A stretch of DNA of 35,946 nt, from assembly GCA_030835905.1 (NCBI GenBank), contig JAURQX010000049.1:1-35946 (forward strand). Direction: 5' to 3'. The translations under genes and the position numbers were made by a program. This DNA is from Alphaproteobacteria bacterium. Lineage in GTDB: Bacteria; Pseudomonadota; Alphaproteobacteria; Rickettsiales; UBA1997. Positions 15,527-23,704 of this stretch are shown here, piece after piece. The notes under the pieces are model-generated. The model ran no database searches. It was given only the letters and a program-made list of their open reading frames with translations, and had not been told where the DNA came from. The first letter of the stretch is position 1. The number at the start of each line of letters is the position of its first letter.

Positions 15527-16901
15527 TAATTTTTCTAGTAAAATTTCAGGAATTTTTGATAAAATTTCACGCCGTCGCTTTCTTTCTCAAGATGATTTAA
15601 AAGGGGCTTTGCGCGAAATACGTGTTGCTTTGTTAGAAGCTGATGTTTCTTTGCCTGTCGCTAAAGATTTTATTGCGCAAGTCAGAGAAGTTGCTCTTGG
15701 TCATGAGGTTTTTAAAAGTGTGTCACCAGGGCAAATGGTGGTTAAAATTGTTCATGATGAGCTTGTAAAATTACTTGGTAGCGAAAAATCAGAAATAGAT
15801 TTAAGTGTTTCTCCGCCGGCAATAATTTTGGTTGCAGGTTTGCAAGCCTCTGGAAAAACTACATCATGCGCCAAACTAGCCAATCTTTTAAAAAGGAAAG
15901 GTAAAAGAATTTTATTGGCATCTTTAGACGTTTATAGGCCAGCTGCTGCCAAGCAGTTGCAGATTTTAGCTGACAAGCTTCAAGTTGATTGCGCTGAGTT
16001 TGACGAAAAGAAATCGCCGCTAGATTTAGCTCTTCAAGCGCAAAAAAAGGCCAAAGATTATAATTATGACGTTTTGATATTGGATAGTGCGGGGCGAACC
16101 GTGGTTGATGAAAAAATGATGCAAGAAATTATTCAAATTGAACAAAAAATCGAGCCAATTGAAACTTTGCTAGTTGTTGATGCCATGATTGGTCAAGATG
16201 GAGTAAATATAGCTAAAGTTTTCAATGAAAGCTTAAACCTTACTGGAGTTATTTTAACTAGACTAGACGGTGATGTGCGTGGTGGTGCAGCTCTTACTAT
16301 GAAAGCGGTAACTGGCTGTGCTATTAAATTTATCGGTGTTGGTGAAAAAATAGATGATTTTGAAGAGTTTAATCCAGATCGCGTTGCTTCAACGATTGTT
16401 GGTATGGGTGATGTGGTATCTTTGGTAGAAAGAGCTCAAGAATTTTTAGATGAAGAAAAAGCGGAAAAAACTGCTCAAAAAATACAAAAAGGACAATTTG
16501 ATTTAGAAGATTTGTTAAATCAGATTCGTAACATGAAAAAAATGGGCGGTATTGCTAAAATTATGAAAATGCTTCCAGGTGTAGCCAAAATTCAGAAGCA
16601 AATTGAAGCTAAGGGTGGAATGGATAGCGAAATAAAATTGCAAGAAGCCTTAATTTTATCTATGACTAAAAAAGAAAGGCGAAATCCAGATATTCTTAGC
16701 TCATCACGCAAAAGAAGAATAGCAAATGGCTCGGGCACTAATATTCAACAGCTTAACAGTCTGCTTAAGAAATTTAAGCAAATGCAAAAAATGATCAAAA
16801 AAGTTAGTGGCAAAGACCCGAGTGAGATTGAGGGTATGATGTCACAATTTGCAGGCTCAAAAGCGCCAAACTTCAATAATATATTGAATTTAAATAAATA
16901 A
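15519..16901 (+). CDS. ffh: Signal recognition particle protein Ffh
   Basis: Ffh, with 4.5S RNA, directs ribosomes making membrane proteins to FtsY. The 460 residues contain the N domain (1-90), the G domain with G1 GLQASGKT at 107-114, DSAGR at 189-193 and TRLDG near 248, and the methionine-rich M domain (about 300-445: MRNMKKMGG-like and MLPG segments, ending in SGKDPSEIEGMMSQF). It overlaps ybgC by 8 bp and abuts the next gene as TAAATG. The 4.5S RNA gene is not evident nearby. Length and motifs are normal. Confidence 0.97.
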   Translation: MFDNFSSKISGIFDKISRRRFLSQDDLKGALREIRVALLEADVSLPVAKDFIAQVREVALGHEVFKSVSPGQMVVKIVHDELVKLLGSEKSEIDLSVSPPAIILVAGLQASGKTTSCAKLANLLKRKGKRILLASLDVYRPAAAKQLQILADKLQVDCAEFDEKKSPLDLALQAQKKAKDYNYDVLILDSAGRTVVDEKMMQEIIQIEQKIEPIETLLVVDAMIGQDGVNIAKVFNESLNLTGVILTRLDGDVRGGAALTMKAVTGCAIKFIGVGEKIDDFEEFNPDRVASTIVGMGDVVSLVERAQEFLDEEKAEKTAQKIQKGQFDLEDLLNQIRNMKKMGGIAKIMKMLPGVAKIQKQIEAKGGMDSEIKLQEALILSMTKKERRNPDILSSSRKRRIANGSGTNIQQLNSLLKKFKQMQKMIKKVSGKDPSEIEGMMSQFAGSKAPNFNNILNLNK

Positions 16902-17351
16902 ATGCCCTCATTTACCCAAGAAAAAGAGCTAAATTTTAGTGCTAAGCAAATGTATGATTTGGTAATGGATATTGAAAAATATCCAGAATTTTTGCCATGG
17001 TGTAAAAAAGGGGAAATTGTTAATAGAAGTTCTAACAATTTACTAGAGGCGGATTTGTTGATTGACTTTAAAAATATTTATGAAACTTATCGATCAAAAG
17101 TTAATCATTGTCAAGAAGGTGATGATTATTTTGTAGATGTTGAAGCTATCTCGGGACCATTTCAACTTTTGTTAAATAATTGGCATTTTAAAAAAATCGA
17201 TTATGCAAATTGCCAAATATTTTTTCATGTTGAATTTGAATTTAACTCAAAAATCCTTACTAAATTAATTGGCTTGATTTTTAAAGAGGCTAGCAAAAAA
17301 ATGGTTCGTGCTTTTGAAGATAGGGCAAGAGAAGTTTATGCAAAAAATTAA
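16902..17351 (+). CDS. RatA/COQ10-like START-domain protein
   Basis: This 149-residue protein has a single SRPBCC/START-like (polyketide cyclase) domain over its whole length. It shows the family opening TQEKELNFSAKQMYDLVMDIEKYPEFLPWC and the ending IFKEASKKMVRAFEDRAREVY (both read here in part as residues 5-34 and 126-147). Relatives include mitochondrial COQ10, which handles ubiquinone, and E. coli RatA, named as a toxin of 70S assembly. In alphaproteobacteria the quinone-binding role is more likely. The start follows the ffh stop without a gap. Confidence 0.88.
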   Translation: MPSFTQEKELNFSAKQMYDLVMDIEKYPEFLPWCKKGEIVNRSSNNLLEADLLIDFKNIYETYRSKVNHCQEGDDYFVDVEAISGPFQLLLNNWHFKKIDYANCQIFFHVEFEFNSKILTKLIGLIFKEASKKMVRAFEDRAREVYAKN

Positions 17352-17353
17352 TT

Positions 17354-17728
17354 ATGACTTACGACCAAAACAACATTTTTGCTAAAATTATTCGTGGTGA
17401 AATACCAGCTAACAAACTTTATGAAAATGACAAAATTTTAGCTTTTCATGATATTTCAAAAGCAGCGCCAACGCATATTTTAGTTATTCCAAAAGGAGAA
17501 TATATTGATTTTGTTGATTTTGTACAAAAAGCTAAAGCTGATGAAGTTACTGAATTCTTTAAAAAAGTTAGTGAAATTGCTCTAGATTTAGGTCTTGATA
17601 AAAATGGCTTTCGAATCATTTCTAATATTGGCACTGATGCTCATCAAACTGTTAAACATTTTCATGTGCATATTTTGGCTGGTAAAAAATTGGGTCCACT
17701 ACTAAAAGAAGACAATATTAATCGATAA
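17354..17728 (+). CDS. HIT-family (HinT-like) nucleotide hydrolase
   Basis: This 124-residue histidine-triad protein has the motif HFHVHI with H102, H104 and H106, and an upstream conserved helix starting IFAKIIRGEIPANKLYE. HinT-like enzymes hydrolyse AMP-lysine and similar phosphoramidates. The cellular role is poorly defined. It lies 2 bp after the RatA-like gene and 3 bp before metC, so it is part of the same run of co-directional genes from ybgC. Confidence 0.92.
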   Translation: MTYDQNNIFAKIIRGEIPANKLYENDKILAFHDISKAAPTHILVIPKGEYIDFVDFVQKAKADEVTEFFKKVSEIALDLGLDKNGFRIISNIGTDAHQTVKHFHVHILAGKKLGPLLKEDNINR

Positions 17729-17731
17729 TTT

Positions 17732-18934
17732 ATGAAGAAAAAAGCAGGAACCGCAACGCAAGTTGTGCATTTAGCAAGAAGTCCAAAAGAGCAGGGCTGG
17801 ATGGTAAATCCACCAATCTATCAAACTTCAACTATTGTTTTTCCTAAGCTTAAAGATTTGCTTTATGCTGAAAGAGGCTATTCTGACAATGACAAGGTTA
17901 AACCTTATGAATTAAAATACGGTCGTTATGGTACACAATCAAACTTTAGCTTGGAAAAGGCCATAGCTAGTCTTGAAAATGGCTATAATAGCTTTGTTAC
18001 ATCTTCTGGTGCAGCTGCTATCAACACTGCACTGGTGGCTTTTTTAGGTAAGGGGGATCATATGCTATTGGTTGATAATACTTATTCCCCAACTCGCGGC
18101 TTTGCTGATAAATTTCTTAAAAAATTTGGCATTGAAACCACCTATTATGATCCAAAAATTGGCGGTGATATTAAAAATCTTATCAAGTCAAATACTAAGG
18201 TGATTTTTATGGAATCTCCTGGGTCTTTAAGCTTTGAAATTCAGGATGTTAAAGAAATTTGTAAAGTTGCCAAAGCGCATAATGTGGTAACAATTTTAGA
18301 TAATTCTTGGGCTAGTGGTATCTATTTCAAGCCACTTAATCATGGTGTTGATGTTTCGGTGATGGCTACTACTAAATATATCAATGGTCATTCTGATGTG
18401 ATGATGGGCGCAATTACCGTCAAGAAAAAGCATTTTCGTGTGATGTATGAGGCTTTTCGTTACATGGCGGTAACGGCAGCGCCATTTTCATGCTATTTAA
18501 CGCAAAGAGGACTTCGAACCTCGAAATTAAGAATGGATCATTGTTTTAAAACCGCTTTGCAAGTAGCTAAATGGCTTGAAAAAAGGCCAGAAGTTCATAA
18601 GGTTTTATATCCAGCGCTCGAATCAAGTGATGATCATAAATTATGGAAGCAATATTTCACTGGTGCGGCTGGTTTATTTACTATAATTTTGAACAAAAAA
18701 TATACTAATGAAGCTTTGGCAAGAATGATCGATAATTTGCATTATTACGGTGTTGGTTATTCTTGGGGTGGCTATGAATCTTTAATTTTACCTTGTCATG
18801 TGCCAAATGTTAGATCGGCTACTAAATGGCCTTACGGTGAAAAAACCTGCCTAAGAATCAATGTTGGTCTTGAAGATTTGGAAGATTTAAAAGAAGATCT
18901 TGAGGAAGGTTTTAAAAGATTGCTTAAATCATGA
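17732..18934 (+). CDS. metC: Cystathionine beta-lyase (Cys/Met-metabolism PLP enzyme)
   Basis: This PLP-dependent lyase probably cleaves cystathionine to homocysteine, pyruvate and ammonia. The 400 residues contain the PLP lysine K215 in MATTKYINGHSD, substrate/cofactor residues YGRYGTQSN (63-71), SSGAAAIN (91-98) and the Asp in TILDNSWASG. The MetC subtype is favoured by its start and the SYSWGGYESLI-like C-terminal region (GVGYSWGGYESL). A complete methionine route is not visible in the window. Its TGA stop overlaps the ATG of the HEPN gene (ATGA). Confidence 0.9.
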   Translation: MKKKAGTATQVVHLARSPKEQGWMVNPPIYQTSTIVFPKLKDLLYAERGYSDNDKVKPYELKYGRYGTQSNFSLEKAIASLENGYNSFVTSSGAAAINTALVAFLGKGDHMLLVDNTYSPTRGFADKFLKKFGIETTYYDPKIGGDIKNLIKSNTKVIFMESPGSLSFEIQDVKEICKVAKAHNVVTILDNSWASGIYFKPLNHGVDVSVMATTKYINGHSDVMMGAITVKKKHFRVMYEAFRYMAVTAAPFSCYLTQRGLRTSKLRMDHCFKTALQVAKWLEKRPEVHKVLYPALESSDDHKLWKQYFTGAAGLFTIILNKKYTNEALARMIDNLHYYGVGYSWGGYESLILPCHVPNVRSATKWPYGEKTCLRINVGLEDLEDLKEDLEEGFKRLLKS

Positions 18935-19350
18935 ACAAGTCAGAAATAGATCTATCTATTCTTAAAAAGGCTTTAGCCTCATTTCAAGAGGTAATTTTGG
19001 AATATAAAAAAGACCAAAATAATAGTTTTGTTAGAGACTCTTATATTCAAAGGTTTGAATATTGCTATGATTTGTCAGTCAAATTTATTAGAAGATTTTT
19101 AAAGAATGAAGCTGATTATCAAGAAAATATCAATCAGATGTCTTTTCAAGAAATAATTAGAGAAGGATATAATAAAGGCATTTTAAAAAATAGCTGGGAC
19201 AAATGGTGGCAATATAGAGATGCCAGAAATGCAACTTCTCACAGCTATAATGAAAAAAAGGCGCTAGAAATTATACCAAATCTTGAGCCATTTTATCAAG
19301 AAGTTAAGTTTTTGTTAGAAAAATTAGTACAAAATGAAACTAAAATTTGA
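18931..19350 (+). CDS. HEPN-domain protein, putative type VII toxin (HepT-like, HI0074 family)
   Basis: This 139-residue all-helical protein matches the nucleotidyltransferase-substrate-binding (HI0074) family. The HEPN motif RX4HXY is seen at R99, H104 and Y106 (RNATSHSY), the same arrangement in which HepT toxins carry their RNase site and the tyrosine AMPylated by the antitoxin. The next gene is an MNT nucleotidyltransferase that overlaps it by 17 bp, the order seen in HEPN/MNT pairs. Its start overlaps the metC stop, so it appears to ride on the metC transcript. Toxicity is inference from motif and context. Confidence 0.82.
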   Translation: MNKSEIDLSILKKALASFQEVILEYKKDQNNSFVRDSYIQRFEYCYDLSVKFIRRFLKNEADYQENINQMSFQEIIREGYNKGILKNSWDKWWQYRDARNATSHSYNEKKALEIIPNLEPFYQEVKFLLEKLVQNETKI

Positions 19351-19642
19351 TGTATCACCCAAGGAATATCAAATTATCAGTGATATTTTAATCAAATATT
19401 TGCCAAAAGATGTACAAGTTTTTGTTTTTGGAAGTCGCGCAAAAAACCAAACTAAATTTAATTCTGATCTAGATTTAGCAATTAAAAGCAAAATAAAAAT
19501 TGATCAAAAAACTATTTATAATTTAAAAGAAGATTTGATTGATGCACCAATTGCTTATAAAATCGATATTTTGGATTTAAATGATATTGATGAAGATTTT
19601 AAAAAAACCATCGAGCCAGATTTTGTAGAGTTTTTTAAATAG
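19334..19642 (+). CDS. Minimal nucleotidyltransferase, putative type VII antitoxin (MntA-like)
   Basis: This 102-residue minimal nucleotidyltransferase (MNT) has the catalytic motif GSX10DXD: G33-S34 and D45, D47 in FGSRAKNQTKFNSDLDLAI. A third acid is probably D69 or close by in YKIDILDL. In type VII systems such proteins AMPylate the HEPN partner on the tyrosine of RX4HXY and so silence it. The 17-bp overlap with the HEPN gene supports a functional pair. The GC-rich solo repeat follows 34 bp downstream. Confidence 0.85.
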   Translation: MKLKFDVSPKEYQIISDILIKYLPKDVQVFVFGSRAKNQTKFNSDLDLAIKSKIKIDQKTIYNLKEDLIDAPIAYKIDILDLNDIDEDFKKTIEPDFVEFFK

Positions 19643-19676
19643 AAGTCTAATAAATCAAGTCTTGAGTTTGCTGAGG

Positions 19677-19721
19677 CTTACACCTAAGCCCCTGCGGGGC
19701 ACCGCTCTAGAAGAGGGGAAT
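19677..19721 (+). repeat. Solo copy of the DUF559-associated GC-rich repeat
   Basis: It matches the left repeat of the DUF559 module (5748-5792) nearly base for base from TACACCTAAGCCCC to GAAGAGGGGAAT, with one G for C in the second hairpin (ACCGCTCTAGAAGAGGGG). Like the left copy it has the TAAG form. No nuclease gene is adjacent. It lies in the 134-bp spacer between the MNT gene and pheS and may act as a terminator. Confidence 0.85.
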
Positions 19722-19776
19722 TTAATATCGTAATTATAATATTTTAAAGAAAAAACTAAAAGAAAGAACCAAAACA

Positions 19777-20808
19777 ATGAAGCAAAAAATCACTGAAATT
19801 AGTCAAAATTTTGCGCAAGAAATTGCCAAAATCTCTTCTTTAAATGATCTTGAAAATATCCGCATCAAATTTTTAGGCAAAAAAAGCGCCATCAACGATC
19901 TTTTTGGCGAACTTAAAAATTTAGCAAATGATGAAAAAAGGGAAGCGGGGGCAGTAATAAATGAATTAAGAGCTGAAATCACTCAAAAAATTACTGATCT
20001 TAAAGAAAAATTAGAAATTAGCGAAATCAATAAAAAGCTCGAAAATGAGAAAATAGATCTAACTTTGCCAGCGAGAGCTGAATTTAAAGGCTATTTGCAT
20101 CCGCTGACCAAAGTTAAGGCTGAGGTTAAAGTGATTTTACAAGATTTGGGTTTTGAATTTGCTGACGGGCCTGAAGTTGAAGATGATTTTCATAATTTTA
20201 GTGCGCTAAATATTCCCAAAGATCATCCAGCAAGGCAAATGCAAGATACTTTTTATCTTAAAAACTCTGAAATGCTGCTTAGAACCCACACTTCAAACAC
20301 GCAAATTCGTAAAATGTTAAGTTCAAAACCACCCATGCAAATTGCTTCTTTAGGGCGAGTTTTTCGTTGCGATTCTGACAAAACGCACACGCCAATGTTT
20401 CATCAAGTTGAAGGCTTTGCAGTTGGTGAAAATATCACCATGGGCAATTTAAAATGGGTTTTAGAAAATTTCTTGCAAAGATTTTTTGAAAGCAAAAATG
20501 TTGAACTAAGATTTCGCCCGAGCTTTTTTCCTTTTACCGAACCATCGGCGGAAGTAGATATTAATTACTCAATTGATCAACAAAATAGAATTATTATTGG
20601 TAAAGGTGATAAATTTATGGAGATTTTAGGTTGTGGCATGATTCATCCTAATGTGCTTAAAAATTGCCAAATTGATGCTGATAAAAATCAAGGCTTTGCC
20701 TTTGGTATCGGCATTGAAAGACTTGCCATGTTAAAATATGGCATTAATGATTTGCGCCTGTTTTTTGAAAATGATATCAGATTTTTACAGCATTATGGTT
20801 TTAATTAA
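19777..20808 (+). CDS. pheS: Phenylalanyl-tRNA synthetase alpha subunit
   Basis: PheS is the catalytic subunit of the heterotetrameric PheRS. The 343 residues have an N-terminal coiled coil (about 1-85) and a class II catalytic core. Motif 2 is VFRCDSDKTHTPMFHQVEGF and motif 3 is FGIGIERLAMLKYGI, with ILGCGMIHPNVL in between. The gene is intact and of normal length. pheT does not follow directly; instead a 162-bp inverted-repeat element begins at the last base of the pheS stop codon and a divergent-strand gene lies beyond. PheT must be encoded elsewhere. Confidence 0.97.
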   Translation: MKQKITEISQNFAQEIAKISSLNDLENIRIKFLGKKSAINDLFGELKNLANDEKREAGAVINELRAEITQKITDLKEKLEISEINKKLENEKIDLTLPARAEFKGYLHPLTKVKAEVKVILQDLGFEFADGPEVEDDFHNFSALNIPKDHPARQMQDTFYLKNSEMLLRTHTSNTQIRKMLSSKPPMQIASLGRVFRCDSDKTHTPMFHQVEGFAVGENITMGNLKWVLENFLQRFFESKNVELRFRPSFFPFTEPSAEVDINYSIDQQNRIIIGKGDKFMEILGCGMIHPNVLKNCQIDADKNQGFAFGIGIERLAMLKYGINDLRLFFENDIRFLQHYGFN

Positions 20809-20969
20809 TACCAAATCCCATCTATAATTCCATATAGATACAGAGTATTTTAAGGGAAAAATTATTAGAAAATTTAGCCTTGTATCTTGATATACATGGC
20901 TAAATTTTATGATGATTTTTAACTAAAAAGACGAAGTAGATATATGGAATTATAGACGGGACTTGGTAT
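20808..20969. mobile_element. 162-bp MITE-like element with 29-bp terminal inverted repeats
   Basis: Left end 20808-20836 and right end 20941-20969 are inverted copies agreeing at 27 of 29 positions, starting ATACCAAATCCCATC. There is no coding capacity. The terminal sequence recurs as a compact hairpin at 31631-31668, and its first eight bases (ATACCAAA) also begin the element at 27827. It touches the last base of the pheS stop codon and may double as its terminator. I cannot fix a target duplication; AT-rich TA/ATA bases flank both ends. Confidence 0.75.
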
Positions 20970-21007
20970 AATAATATTTCCATAAACTATCCATTTTCAA
21001 GTTAAAA

Positions 21008-21838
21008 TTATAGTTCAAGCTTTTCAATTTTAGCCTTACCATTATTAAAAGTAACAAATGAGCTTGGCGGTACTTCCTTCCAACTATCACAAAAATCATC
21101 CAATGGCTCGGACACAATAAAAATGCTATTTTTTGGTATTGTAGAGTAATCTTGGTTAATATCTTGCAAGCATTTAATGCTGGTTGAAAAATATTGAGTA
21201 TTTTGTCTTTTTTCAGTTGAATAGCGTACTGTAAATATAGATTTTCCATCACTTATAGCGCAAGAAAGTTGAATATATGGCTCAATATTATTTTTTGTAA
21301 TAATTCCAAGAAGATATTTAATTGTTCTTTCGATAGCTAGTTTTGGATTTTCTTCAAGACCAAAATTAACTGCTAACATAAATATACTTTCACTATCAGT
21401 ATCCCCTTTAATAGAATTAAACAATTCTGGTTTCAGGTCAAAAAGTAATTCTCTTCTTATTTTATGAAATTCACTAACCGAACCATTATGTTGGAATAGC
21501 CAATTTTTATATTTAAAAGGATGAGCATTGTTTCTTTGAACAGAGCCAACGCTAGCAGCTCTGATATGAGACATAAAGATTCGAGCTCGAACCTGATTAC
21601 AAATTTCAGATAAATTATCATTGGCCCATGCAGGCTCTGCAGTTTTAAAAAGACCAGGTTCTGGCTTTTTATTATACCAGCCAATGCCAAAGCCATCTCC
21701 ATTTGTTGTCAAAATACTTCCATCTTTTCTGAAAGACATTTTGGAGTTCAAGCTTTGCTCTAGCAAAGAAGATGGTGGTTTGATAATGATTGAATCCATA
21801 AAAATAGGATCGCCAATATAAGCTAGCCAACGACACAT
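21008..21838 (-). CDS. Class II glutamine amidotransferase (YafJ-like)
   Basis: This 276-residue N-terminal-nucleophile amidotransferase has catalytic C2 (MCRWLAYIGDP). Further GATase type 2 landmarks are GDGFGIGWY, SHIRAASVGSVQRNNAHPF and FQHNGSV. There is no synthase domain, so it is a stand-alone glutaminase module like YafJ or EgtC. No ergothioneine genes are near, so the acceptor is unknown. It stands alone, convergent to pheS across the MITE and divergent from the sHSP gene. Confidence 0.9.
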   Translation of the reverse strand: MCRWLAYIGDPIFMDSIIIKPPSSLLEQSLNSKMSFRKDGSILTTNGDGFGIGWYNKKPEPGLFKTAEPAWANDNLSEICNQVRARIFMSHIRAASVGSVQRNNAHPFKYKNWLFQHNGSVSEFHKIRRELLFDLKPELFNSIKGDTDSESIFMLAVNFGLEENPKLAIERTIKYLLGIITKNNIEPYIQLSCAISDGKSIFTVRYSTEKRQNTQYFSTSIKCLQDINQDYSTIPKNSIFIVSEPLDDFCDSWKEVPPSSFVTFNNGKAKIEKLEL

Positions 21839-21942
21839 AAATCTTAATATCTTGAAAAAAAGTTGCTAAAAATTATATAAAAAACCAAGGTCTTTTTAGG
21901 CGTTAATTTAGTAAATAAATTTCATATTTTGAAAATTATAGC

Positions 21943-21948
21943 AGGAGG
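21943..21948 (+). promoter_or_regulatory. Strong Shine-Dalgarno AGGAGG setting the sHSP start
   Basis: AGGAGG lies 4 bases before the ATG at 21953. Canonical ribosome-binding sites are rare in this window, so this one decides the start over a TTG eight codons upstream. Confidence 0.85.
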
Positions 21949-21952
21949 TTAT

Positions 21953-22651
21953 ATGACAAAAATCAATAATAAAAATAAAAAAATTAATTTTCACAAAATA
22001 AAAAGTTACTTAAAAATTAAATCTTCATTTAAAAATGTATTTTCATCAAAAATATTTATAGCTGTATTTTTTGCTTTGCTTGGAGTTTATGTTGCAGTAT
22101 TGTCTCAAAATGTAATTTTAGCAAAATCACAAAAAAACTATTACCAAATTCCAAAATCACAATTTGTTAGTGAATTTGAAGATCATACCAATCTTCTTTC
22201 TCATGAATTGACTAATTATGATCGTTTTTTTGCAGAATTTGATAATCAAATACAAGAAATAAGACAAGATTTTGATAGAGCTTTTGCTAAGCAAAATGAT
22301 TTATTTGCAAGATCTTTTAAAGAGTTTGCAACAAGCTCTCACAAATCATCGAGCTCAACTTCTTTTGAGAAAAGCCAAGATAAGAAATTTCTAATCTATA
22401 AGCTTAATTTTAAAGGTTACAACAAAGATGATATTGAAGTCTCAGTAAATAATAATATTTTGAAAATCAGTGCCAATAAAAAGCAGGAAAAAGTTCAGAA
22501 TAAAGGTGAAAAAGCCTTATCTAAAAAGATTTCAGAAAATAATTTTTATTATTCATTCTATCTGCCAAAAAATATTGATATAAATCCTGATATAAAGCGC
22601 ACGGATAATGAAATTTTGGTTAAATTTAAGAAATTAAATATAGAAAAATAA
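21953..22651 (+). CDS. Membrane-anchored small heat-shock (alpha-crystallin-like) protein
   Basis: This 232-residue protein begins at the ATG behind AGGAGG. A very basic cytoplasmic head (1-33) is followed by one hydrophobic helix at about 34-56 (IFIAVFFALLGVYVAVL). A charged, probably coiled region (75-128) and a Ser/Lys linker come next. A diverged alpha-crystallin domain occupies about 145-228, including FKGYNKDDIEVSVNNNILKI and the closing LPKNIDINPD..NEILVKF. With positive residues before the helix, the chaperone domain should face the periplasm. Ordinary sHSPs are cytoplasmic. No stress promoter was recognised. Confidence 0.78.
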   Translation: MTKINNKNKKINFHKIKSYLKIKSSFKNVFSSKIFIAVFFALLGVYVAVLSQNVILAKSQKNYYQIPKSQFVSEFEDHTNLLSHELTNYDRFFAEFDNQIQEIRQDFDRAFAKQNDLFARSFKEFATSSHKSSSSTSFEKSQDKKFLIYKLNFKGYNKDDIEVSVNNNILKISANKKQEKVQNKGEKALSKKISENNFYYSFYLPKNIDINPDIKRTDNEILVKFKKLNIEK

Positions 22652-22708
22652 TTTTTACTTAGCCAAATTGTTTGCCTTTAAAACTTACTAACTAAAATTA
22701 CCTTTTTA

Positions 22709-23680
22709 ATGAAAACAGCTCTAATATTTCCCGGCCAAGGTTCTCAGGTGGTTGGCATGGGTAGAGATTTACAACAAAACTTTCCTCAAGTCAAAAGAGT
22801 ATTTGAAGAAGTTAACGAAGCTTTAAAATTAGATTTAACCAAAATCATGTTTGAAGGTCCAGTTGAAGAGTTGACTAAAACCGAAAACACCCAGCCAGCA
22901 TTAATGGCTGTATCAATAGCAATAGTTAGGGTTTTAAAAGAAGAATTTGGTTACAATATTGCCGATCTATGTTCTTATGTAGCTGGACACTCATTGGGCG
23001 AGTATTCTGCTCTTTGTGCTGCTGAAGCTTTAACTTTAGAACAAACCGCCTATCTTTTGAAAGTCAGAGGCGCTGCTATGTCGCGATGTGCTGCTAAAAG
23101 TGAAGGAGCTATGGCAGCGATTCTTGGTCTGGACACTAAATCTGTTGAACAGCTCACTAAAAAAGCTGGGGAGGGTGAAATTTGTCAAGTTGCCAATGAT
23201 AATTCTGTTGGCCAAGTAGTTATTTCAGGGCAGAGATCGGCAATTTCAAGAGCGACTTCTTTAGCAAAAGAGTTTGGCGCTAAAAGGGCTATTATTTTAC
23301 CTGTTGGCGGCGCTTTTCATTCGGAGCTTATGGCAGATGCTAAGCAAGAAATGAAAGAGGCACTTGCAGATATTCAAATAAAAAAGCCAATCATACCTTT
23401 AATTGCCAATGTAACTGCTGATTTTGTTGAAGATCCGTCCAAAATAAAAGATCTTTTGATTGAGCAAATTACTGGTTCTGTCAAATGGCGCGAATCTTTA
23501 TTATTAATGCAAAAAAGCTCAGTTGAACAAACTGTTGAAATAGGTTCGGGAAAAGTTTTGTGTGGTTTGGTATCTAAAACATGCCCTGATATTAAAACGG
23601 TTTCAGTTCAAGATAGCCAAGATTTAAAAAGTTATTTATCAACCATAGAACTATCTTGCAAAAAAGCTAAAATTTTATAA
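22709..23680 (+). CDS. fabD: Malonyl-CoA:ACP transacylase FabD
   Basis: FabD loads malonyl groups onto acyl carrier protein to start fatty-acid chain extension. The 323 residues show PGQGSQ at 8-13, the active-site serine S95 in GHSLGEYSAL, R120 that binds the malonyl carboxylate, and H204 in GGAFHSELM. VEIGSGKVLCGL closes the fold. No other fab gene is adjacent; it sits between the sHSP and the amidase. Length and catalytic residues are normal. Confidence 0.96.
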   Translation: MKTALIFPGQGSQVVGMGRDLQQNFPQVKRVFEEVNEALKLDLTKIMFEGPVEELTKTENTQPALMAVSIAIVRVLKEEFGYNIADLCSYVAGHSLGEYSALCAAEALTLEQTAYLLKVRGAAMSRCAAKSEGAMAAILGLDTKSVEQLTKKAGEGEICQVANDNSVGQVVISGQRSAISRATSLAKEFGAKRAIILPVGGAFHSELMADAKQEMKEALADIQIKKPIIPLIANVTADFVEDPSKIKDLLIEQITGSVKWRESLLLMQKSSVEQTVEIGSGKVLCGLVSKTCPDIKTVSVQDSQDLKSYLSTIELSCKKAKIL

Positions 23681-23704
23681 TTTTAAATAAGGCGATAATA
23701 TAAA

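Noticed and set aside
20950-21252. 100-residue minus-strand frame overlapping the amidotransferase gene
   Set aside because: It is an out-of-frame shadow of the class II amidotransferase and has no conserved features.
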